Source of the DNA: an uncultured Prevotellaceae bacterium
GTDB taxonomy: Bacteria > Bacteroidota > Bacteroidia > Bacteroidales > Bacteroidaceae
Assembly (NCBI GenBank): GCA_947176655.1
Contig: CAMWRK010000061.1
Span: 1-10,410 of the forward strand
DNA: 10,410 nucleotides
Direction of reading: 5' to 3'
Part shown: positions 6,584 through 10,410 of the stretch, piece after piece
Numbering within the stretch: position 1 is the stretch's first letter
How the letters are laid out: each line of letters starts with the position of its first letter
Program-made: the position numbers and the translations under genes
The notes under the pieces: model-generated
What the model was told of the DNA's origin: nothing
The model's input: the letters and a program-made list of their open reading frames with translations, nothing else
Databases searched by the model: none

Positions 6584-6623
6584 ATGGGTATATACCCTTA
6601 TACCCGGATACCCATTCACCCAT
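6584..6623. repeat. Contiguous array of five 8-bp repeats, candidate centromere/operator
   Basis: Five 8-bp units abut without spacers: an inverted ATGGGTAT (6584-6591, the reverse complement of ATACCCAT), then ATACCCTT, ATACCCGG, ATACCCAT and the divergent TCACCCAT (6616-6623). The first two units form the 12-bp palindrome GGGTATATACCC (6586-6597). Contiguous short repeats in mixed orientation upstream of a parA gene are the known layout of operator/centromere sites bound by ribbon-helix-helix partition proteins such as Omega. The candidate binders here are TraB and TraC. This is an inference from layout. Confidence 0.55.
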
Positions 6624-6674
6624 ACAGCTATCCACGGAAACATTCAAGTAATCATATTGATGATTGTATTGAGA

Positions 6675-6701
6675 TGTGGATAATCAAACGATTGTTTATC
6701 C
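6675..6701. promoter_or_regulatory. DnaA-box match within a 24-bp near-palindrome
   Basis: TGTGGATAA at 6675-6683 is a perfect complement of the DnaA box TTATCCACA. It overlaps a 24-bp near-palindrome (6678-6701) whose ends are GGATAA and TTATCC and in which 20 of 24 bases are symmetric. Weaker DnaA-box-like words lie nearby: 6628-6636 (7/9), 6799-6807 (8/9) and 6808-6816 (7/9). The cluster could be a DnaA or dimeric-protein site; a single perfect 9-mer in AT-rich DNA may also be chance. Confidence 0.35.
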
Positions 6702-6790
6702 TTCCATTTAAGTATAGAATCATCTTACCAACTATCAGTATATGTGACTGAATAGGTGACCATTCTGATATTCTTCCCGTCAGAGGATTA

Positions 6791-6827
6791 TCGAGTTGTA
6801 TGGATAATAATCCACTTATACACTCGA
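6791..6827. repeat. Large stem-loop in the tra leader
   Basis: TCGAGTTGTAT (6791-6801) pairs with ATACACTCGA (6818-6827) over 10 bp with one bulge. An inner GGAT/ATCC stem (6802-6805 and 6810-6813) closes an AATA loop. It lies about 140 nt before traA. It lacks a following T tract, so it is not a standard terminator. A regulatory RNA structure or a protein-binding site is possible. Confidence 0.45.
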
Positions 6828-6851
6828 CCTTATGACCGGAAATCAGTCAAT

Positions 6852-6971
6852 ATGTCCTTACAGATGATTCTACCGACAGCCGTCAATGCTGTATTACCGA
6901 CCGAGGCAGTTGTCCCGGCGTTGTGGCAAATGTTGCCGACAGTTTCACCCAATCCCCCAAATTTGAAATGA
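6852..6971 (+). CDS. Possible 39-residue ORF coupled to traA (hypothetical)
   Basis: This small frame begins at ATG 6852 and its stop overlaps the traA start as ATGA, the same junction found at traC/traD, traD/traE and traF/traG. The peptide is hydrophobic and Pro-rich and repeats an LPT word three times (ILPTAVNAV, LPTEAVV, LPTVSPN). It has no recognised domain. It may serve as a translated leader controlling traA; without homologues it cannot be separated from chance. Confidence 0.25.
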   Translation: MSLQMILPTAVNAVLPTEAVVPALWQMLPTVSPNPPNLK

Positions 6972-7744
6972 ACGACACTATTGTTGTTGCCTTCTCCAAT
7001 CAAAAGGGAGGAGTTGGCAAATCTACGTTCACCGTTCTTCTTGCAAGTTATCTCTACTATGTAAAAGGGGTAAATGTTGCAATCCTTGATTGTGACTCTC
7101 CTCAGCATAGTCTGAATACCGAAAGGAAGCGTGAACTGAGCGATGTGGAAAACTCTCCGCATCTCTCCGAAATGGCAGGCGAGTTGACTGCAAAATGTGG
7201 TAGGCAGCCTTACGCTATTGTTCCCGTCAAACTTGAAGAGGCAGTTGATTACATGAAACTGTATCTCGAAAGTGAAGATCGTCCACGGATTTTGTTTCTT
7301 GACCTTCCGGGTACAATGAACAACATCCATGTTGTTAGGGTAATCTCGAATTGCGATTATGTATTCTGCCCGATGGCAGCCGACAAGTACGAGATAGAAA
7401 GCACCATAGGTTACTGCAATTATATCCGCGAACAGATTATCACTGGCGGACAGAATAACCTGAAAGAGGTATATATTCTCTGGAACAAGATTGATGCACG
7501 AGAACGCACGGAACTCTATCACGAATATGACGATTTTTTGGAATTGCTCAACATCGAGCCTCTCAAGACTTCGATACCGTCAAGCGTCAGATTCAAGAAA
7601 AGCTTGTCTGTAAATCCTCAGAAACTCGTGTTCAGAAGTACATTGTTTCCCCCTGACAAATCCCTGTTAAGAGGTAGTAATATCGAGCAACTGGCAGATG
7701 AAATCACTTCAATTATAGGAGTAAAGTATGGCGAAGAAGATTAA
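6968..7744 (+). CDS. traA: TraA, ParA/MinD-family ATPase
   Basis: TraA heads the tra operon. The 258-residue product has the deviant Walker A motif QKGGVGKST (12-20, with both signature lysines), the A'/switch region LDCDSPQHS (40-48) and the Walker B strand ILFLDLPGT (108-116). It lacks the N-terminal HTH of type Ia ParA proteins, so it resembles small type Ib ParAs. Such ATPases position DNA or protein complexes on the nucleoid or at the membrane; a role in siting the transfer machinery or partitioning the circular element is plausible, not shown. ATG 6968 is chosen over the in-frame GTG at 6923 because family members start a few residues before the first strand and ATGA coupling occurs here. 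traB begins 17 bp inside its 3' end. Confidence 0.92.
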   Translation: MNDTIVVAFSNQKGGVGKSTFTVLLASYLYYVKGVNVAILDCDSPQHSLNTERKRELSDVENSPHLSEMAGELTAKCGRQPYAIVPVKLEEAVDYMKLYLESEDRPRILFLDLPGTMNNIHVVRVISNCDYVFCPMAADKYEIESTIGYCNYIREQIITGGQNNLKEVYILWNKIDARERTELYHEYDDFLELLNIEPLKTSIPSSVRFKKSLSVNPQKLVFRSTLFPPDKSLLRGSNIEQLADEITSIIGVKYGEED

Positions 7745-8144
7745 CGACTCTCCTCGCGATCCTCAGACCTTTCTTGACAATTACAAGCCGGTTGTGCCGA
7801 ATCTTCAGCCTCGTTCTTCAACCCAGTCGCAGGATTCAAATCCCCACGTAGAGGCAACTCAACCTCAAACGACCACCGGTAGAACTACTTGCAGCGATAA
7901 GGAGAAGGATTATGAACGCATATTCCTGTCCAAAGTCATGCCTGTAAGAAAAAATAACAGGGTGTATCTGTCTGATGATCATTTCAAGAAGATACAGTCA
8001 GTAGTTGACCGCCTTGGCAGGAAGTATGAAGGTCTTACTATAGGGAGTTTCATCTGGAATATACTGGAAGAACATTTCCGAACTCATAAAAATTCACTTC
8101 ACAATCTCATTGAAGAGAACCCACAACATAATCCATTTGACTGA
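7728..8144 (+). CDS. traB: TraB, DUF3408 protein with a predicted ribbon-helix-helix
   Basis: This 138-residue protein fits DUF3408, a family found next to the ParA gene in Bacteroidales conjugative transposons. Residues 1-55 are Pro/Gln/Thr-rich and probably disordered. Residues about 62-128 form the conserved part: YERIFLSK, then a strand RVYLS (77-82), helix A (DDHFKKIQSVVDRLG), the turn GLTIGSF (102-108) and helix B (IWNILEEHF). This strand-helix-helix order is that of a ribbon-helix-helix DNA-binding domain. By analogy with type Ib partition it would be the DNA-binding partner of TraA, which is an inference. It overlaps traA by 17 bp, and its stop overlaps the traC start by one base (TGATG). 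The name follows the CTnDOT gene order. Confidence 0.8.
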   Translation: MAKKINDSPRDPQTFLDNYKPVVPNLQPRSSTQSQDSNPHVEATQPQTTTGRTTCSDKEKDYERIFLSKVMPVRKNNRVYLSDDHFKKIQSVVDRLGRKYEGLTIGSFIWNILEEHFRTHKNSLHNLIEENPQHNPFD

Positions 8145-8695
8145 TGGAAACAAAAGAAAAGAACGCGACACCGAAAATGGAATGCAAAGGCTTTTCACAG
8201 GAAACCAAAGATGCCTATGCCGAAGCATTCCTGACCAAATTCAGTGTCGGTAACAAGAAAGTGATTCAATGCACCGAAGCATTGTCTGAGCATCTCAAAC
8301 GAATAGTGAACGCTATCGGTTACGGTAAAGCGACTGTTGGCTCCTATGTTCAAAGCATTCTTGACTATCATCTTGAAGGATATAAGAAAGAGATATTGGA
8401 GTTGAGGGCATTATCGTTGCTTTCAACTCCGGATCCGAAGGCGATTGATAGCCTTTCGCTCAATGCTAAGAAATATCAGGCATTATTCCTGACCGGTGAC
8501 GGAGTAAACCGTACCCGAAAAGGTATCTATGTGAATCGAGACATCGTGGATAAACTTCATAAGATTATTCTCGATGTGAACGGAGAAAAACCGACAGTAG
8601 GCTCATACGCTGAAGCAATAATCCGGGATCATATTGAATCCTGCTCCGATATAATTGCAGATATGACCAATGACCAATACATGAGCGGAGTATGA
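8144..8695 (+). CDS. traC: TraC, tandem-duplicated DUF3408 protein
   Basis: This 183-residue protein has two copies of the segment seen once in TraB. Copy 1 (about 25-86) runs YAEAFLTKFSVGNKK through TVGSYVQSILDYHLE. Copy 2 (about 111-172) runs YQALFLTGDGVNRTRKG through TVGSYAEAIIRDHIE. The TVGSY words at 64-68 and 151-155 are 87 residues apart. Each copy has the strand-helix-turn-helix pattern of a ribbon-helix-helix domain, so one chain could act as an intramolecular dimer. The first 20 residues are a polar arm and a ~25-residue linker joins the copies. Its stop overlaps the traD start as ATGA. Function is unknown; DNA binding with TraA/TraB is the working idea. The symbol is by position in the CTnDOT-type operon. 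Confidence 0.75.
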   Translation: METKEKNATPKMECKGFSQETKDAYAEAFLTKFSVGNKKVIQCTEALSEHLKRIVNAIGYGKATVGSYVQSILDYHLEGYKKEILELRALSLLSTPDPKAIDSLSLNAKKYQALFLTGDGVNRTRKGIYVNRDIVDKLHKIILDVNGEKPTVGSYAEAIIRDHIESCSDIIADMTNDQYMSGV

Positions 8696-9507
8696 TATGG
8701 ATTTATATTCTCGCTATATTGCTGGCACAGGGCATTGCGGTTGTATTGCTTATGCAATTTATCGACCGCAAATCAAAGCAGGAGATAGAGCCATCAGAAT
8801 CAAGTTCGGAAACAAAATTTTCAGAAAGTGTTTCCGAAACCCAATCCGAAGATGATGCTATCGGGCCAAGTGGCTTTAATCTGAATGATTTCAAGATGAT
8901 GGTGGCAGAGGTTATCCGTCCCATCGTTGAGGAATGTGTAGAGGCCGCAATGGAAGCCAAAGACGTTCAATTCGACGAATCGAAGGAAATCACAACTACA
9001 TCCAAATCCCGAATGACGCCCGAACAGGAGGCGCGGGCATTTGATGATTACCGTGACATTGAGGAAAAACTGGAGAAAGAGGATAACTCGTTCACACCTC
9101 CCAACTCGTTCGCAAGTGGGGTTGACTTCGATACACTGACCAAGGCAAAGGTTATACTTCAATCTGATAATCCTCCTTCGACGGAGGAGCATGAGATTCT
9201 ACTCGGGATGCACAAATCAATTGAAGGCACAGAATTGTATGCCAGGCTACCTGAAAATATGCTCGAAAAGCTCTATGAGTGCCATAGGAGTGCAGAAATG
9301 AAGAAAGCAGCTCTCCTTGCCAAAGAGCCTGATGATGCTGATGAAGTCGATAAGATTGAGAGGAAAGCTCAAGAGTCTAACGAATCCGGAAAGGAATCTG
9401 AGACTTCATCAGATAAGTCTTCGGGAAAAACATCGACTGTCGGTAATGAAAATTCTATCTGGCAGTCATTCTCATCAACAAACTCAAAAAATAAGAACAA
9501 GCAATGA
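8692..9507 (+). CDS. traD: TraD, membrane-anchored conjugal transfer protein
   Basis: This 271-residue protein begins with one hydrophobic segment (residues 2-22, IWIYILAILLAQGIAVVLLM) followed by a basic stretch (DRKSK), indicating an N-terminal anchor with the rest probably in the cytoplasm. Residues about 30-60 are Ser/Glu-rich. The middle is helical and charged (FKMMVAEVIRPIVEECVEAAME; GMHKSIEGTELYARLPENMLEKLYECHRSAEMKK), and residues about 220-271 are Ser/Lys/Asn-rich and disordered. It fits TraD of CTnDOT-like operons by position and architecture, and no enzymatic motif is seen; it is not the F-plasmid TraD coupling ATPase. It overlaps traC and traE by ATGA junctions. Confidence 0.75.
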   Translation: MIWIYILAILLAQGIAVVLLMQFIDRKSKQEIEPSESSSETKFSESVSETQSEDDAIGPSGFNLNDFKMMVAEVIRPIVEECVEAAMEAKDVQFDESKEITTTSKSRMTPEQEARAFDDYRDIEEKLEKEDNSFTPPNSFASGVDFDTLTKAKVILQSDNPPSTEEHEILLGMHKSIEGTELYARLPENMLEKLYECHRSAEMKKAALLAKEPDDADEVDKIERKAQESNESGKESETSSDKSSGKTSTVGNENSIWQSFSSTNSKNKNKQ

Positions 9508-9899
9508 AATTTTTCAACAAGATTCTCAATAACATCAAAAACCGTGTCTCCCGAATGTTCCGTAACACTCAGGTAAGCACAAACGACAAGGTCTGCTACG
9601 GTATTCAGACTGTAGCTCTGGTTGCACTCTGTGTGTTCTTCGGAACAAACGATGTCTTCGCTGCCGGTAACGGACTGGCAGGAATAAACGAGGCTACCTC
9701 AATGATCAGCAGTTACTTTGACCCCGGCACAAAACTCATCTATGCAATTGGTGCCGTGGTGGGTCTCATCGGTGGCGTAAAAGTCTATGGGAAATTCTCG
9801 TCAGGAGACCCCGACACCAGCAAGACTGCCGCATCATGGTTCGGTGCCTGTATCTTCCTTATTGTTGCCGCTACAATTCTCCGTTCTTTCTTCCTCTAA
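9504..9899 (+). CDS. traE: TraE, DUF4134 protein (VirB2-like)
   Basis: TraE is a small membrane protein of the mating apparatus, usually compared with the VirB2 pilin. The mature-type region is typical of DUF4134: GINEATSMISSYFDPGTKLIYAIGAVVGLIGGVKVY, KFSSGDPDTSKTAASWFGACIFLIVAATILRSFF. There is a membrane stretch at about 78-96 and another at about 112-130. The N-terminus has a hydrophobic core at about 34-47 and VFAAGNG at 51-57, a probable signal peptidase site after Ala54. The region before the core is unusually long and basic (about 33 residues), making the 131-residue product longer than the ~100-110 usual for the family. An internal ATG at residue 18 could shorten it, but the ATGA overlap with traD favours the first start. 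traF begins one base after its stop. Confidence 0.93.
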   Translation: MKFFNKILNNIKNRVSRMFRNTQVSTNDKVCYGIQTVALVALCVFFGTNDVFAAGNGLAGINEATSMISSYFDPGTKLIYAIGAVVGLIGGVKVYGKFSSGDPDTSKTAASWFGACIFLIVAATILRSFFL

Positions 9900-10220
9900 A
9901 TGGCTGAATATTCTATCAATAAAGGTATTGGTAGAACAGTAGAATACAAAGGATTGAAGGCGCAGTATCTCTTCATCTTTGCCGGTGGACTTATTGCAGA
10001 TTTCATAGTGTTTGTCATCATGTATATGTGTGGTGTGACACAATGGTTCTGTATAGCTTTCGGCACGGTCTGCGCCTCAATTCTTGTATGGCTTACTTTT
10101 CATCTCAATGCCAAATACGGGCAGTACGGTCTGATGAAATTGACGGCGGTCAAATATCATCCGCGCTATATAATCAACCGTCTCCGCCTCAACCGACTAA
10201 TCAGAGCAAAAAGAAAATGA
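9900..10220 (+). CDS. traF: TraF, DUF4133 protein (VirB3-like)
   Basis: TraF is a 106-residue inner-membrane component of the transfer channel. Residues 1-20 (YSINKGIGRTVEYKGLKAQY) are the DUF4133 N-terminal signature. Two adjacent hydrophobic segments (about 23-44 and 48-67) form a hairpin in the membrane. The C-terminal part is polar, with LTAVKYHPRYIINRLRLNRLIRAKRK giving a positively charged cytoplasmic tail. Size and layout match VirB3-like proteins, which act with the VirB4 ATPase, here the next gene. Its stop overlaps the traG start as ATGA. Confidence 0.93.
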   Translation: MAEYSINKGIGRTVEYKGLKAQYLFIFAGGLIADFIVFVIMYMCGVTQWFCIAFGTVCASILVWLTFHLNAKYGQYGLMKLTAVKYHPRYIINRLRLNRLIRAKRK

Positions 10221-10410
10221 GAAATACACTTAAAGCCACTACACTGGAATCAAAGCTGCCGCTACTCGCTGTGGAACATGGCTGCATAATCTCAAAGGAC
10301 GCCGACATAACGGTGGCCTTTGAGGTAAGCCTCCCGGAACTATTCACGGTAACATCGGCTGAATATGAGTCAATGCACGCCGCTTGGTGCAAGGCAATCA
10401 AGGTGCTTCC
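10217..10410 (+). CDS. traG: TraG, VirB4-type conjugation ATPase (5' part, runs off the window)
   Basis: Only the first 64 residues are present (MRNTLKATTLESKLPLLAVE..., GCIISKDADITVAFEVSLPE, LFTVTSAEYESMHAAWCKAI). They match the N-terminus of TraG of Bacteroidales conjugative transposons, an ATPase of the VirB4 family that powers the mating channel. The Walker motifs would lie beyond the window edge, so integrity cannot be judged. It overlaps traF by 4 bp, and the chain of overlapping genes indicates one tra transcript. In these elements TraG is the VirB4 homologue, and the coupling protein is MobC. Confidence 0.92.
   Translation, partial: MRNTLKATTLESKLPLLAVEHGCIISKDADITVAFEVSLPELFTVTSAEYESMHAAWCKAIKVL

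Larger units (their letters stand above)
6389..6851. other. Non-coding tra leader rich in repeats
   Basis: No convincing gene lies in this stretch. It holds a 6-bp stem with an ATAA loop (6420-6435), CCATTCA-type repeats (6464-6470, 6480-6486, 6612-6618, a TCATTCA variant at 6532-6538 and an inverted copy at 6553-6559), a 6-bp inverted repeat AGGATA/TATCCT (6561-6566 and 6577-6582), the 8-bp array, the DnaA-box palindrome and the 6791-6827 stem-loop. It is AT-rich compared with the genes on either side. Its content suggests a protein-binding or replication/partition control site rather than lost coding sequence. Confidence 0.5.

Noticed and set aside
6548..6751. 67-codon plus-strand frame
   Set aside because: It needs a TTG start and its middle is simply the translation of the 8-bp repeat array. 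No domain is visible.
6923..6967. GTG start giving a 15-residue N-terminal extension of TraA
   Set aside because: The extension (MANVADSFTQSPKFE) is unlike ParA-family N-termini, which begin just before the first strand. ATG 6968 also gives the ATGA junction common in this operon.
6830..7522. 230-codon open frame on the minus strand
   Set aside because: It is antisense to traA, whose ParA motifs are unambiguous, and its translation matches no family I recognise.
1..10410. tRNA, rRNA, CRISPR array, insertion sequence or defence genes
   Set aside because: No cloverleaf, repeat-spacer pattern, transposase motif or known defence family was seen. All large genes belong to conjugation or its regulation.

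Overview
The window is part of the transfer and mobilization region of a CTnDOT/CTn341-like conjugative transposon (ICE) from a Bacteroidales host. Three things support this: the gene set (the mobA-mobB-mobC order with a YWFC-type coupling protein, and the traA-to-traG order with DUF3408, DUF4134 and DUF4133 families); Bacteroidales-type promoters (TAnnTTTG); and the scarcity of Shine-Dalgarno sequences at gene starts. The species and the exact element cannot be told from this window.

Layout, left to right. Positions 18-1952 (minus strand) hold a two-gene unit: a small excisionase/MerR-like helix-turn-helix protein, then a 479-residue DUF4099/DUF3945 protein, ending in a hairpin terminator. 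Positions 2170-5833 (minus) are the mob operon: mobA (ribbon-helix-helix relaxosome accessory protein), mobB (HUH relaxase) and mobC (VirD4/TraG-type coupling ATPase). Positions 5834-6967 are a 1.1-kb control region without a convincing large gene, but dense in structure: a hairpin-rich mob leader that is the best oriT candidate, two divergent promoters with an identical 15-bp core, five GGAC repeats phased at about 10.5 bp between them, a 40-bp contiguous array of 8-bp repeats, a perfect DnaA-box match in a 24-bp near-palindrome, and a large stem-loop. Positions 6968-10410 (plus) are the tra operon: traA (ParA ATPase), traB and traC (DUF3408), traD, traE (DUF4134, VirB2-like), traF (DUF4133, VirB3-like) and the start of traG (VirB4 ATPase), which runs off the window. 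The later genes are packed with overlaps of 1-17 bp or no gap.

Functionally, MobA and MobB should process oriT and MobC should deliver the relaxase-DNA complex to the mating channel, whose inner-membrane parts include TraE, TraF and TraG. TraA-TraB-TraC at the head of the tra operon resembles a type Ib partition cassette: a small ParA without an N-terminal HTH, followed by proteins with a predicted ribbon-helix-helix pattern. The 8-bp array upstream resembles the tandem-repeat centromere/operators of such systems. This is the most interesting hypothesis in the window, and it is inference. The phased GGAC repeats between the mob and tra promoters are a second candidate regulatory site.
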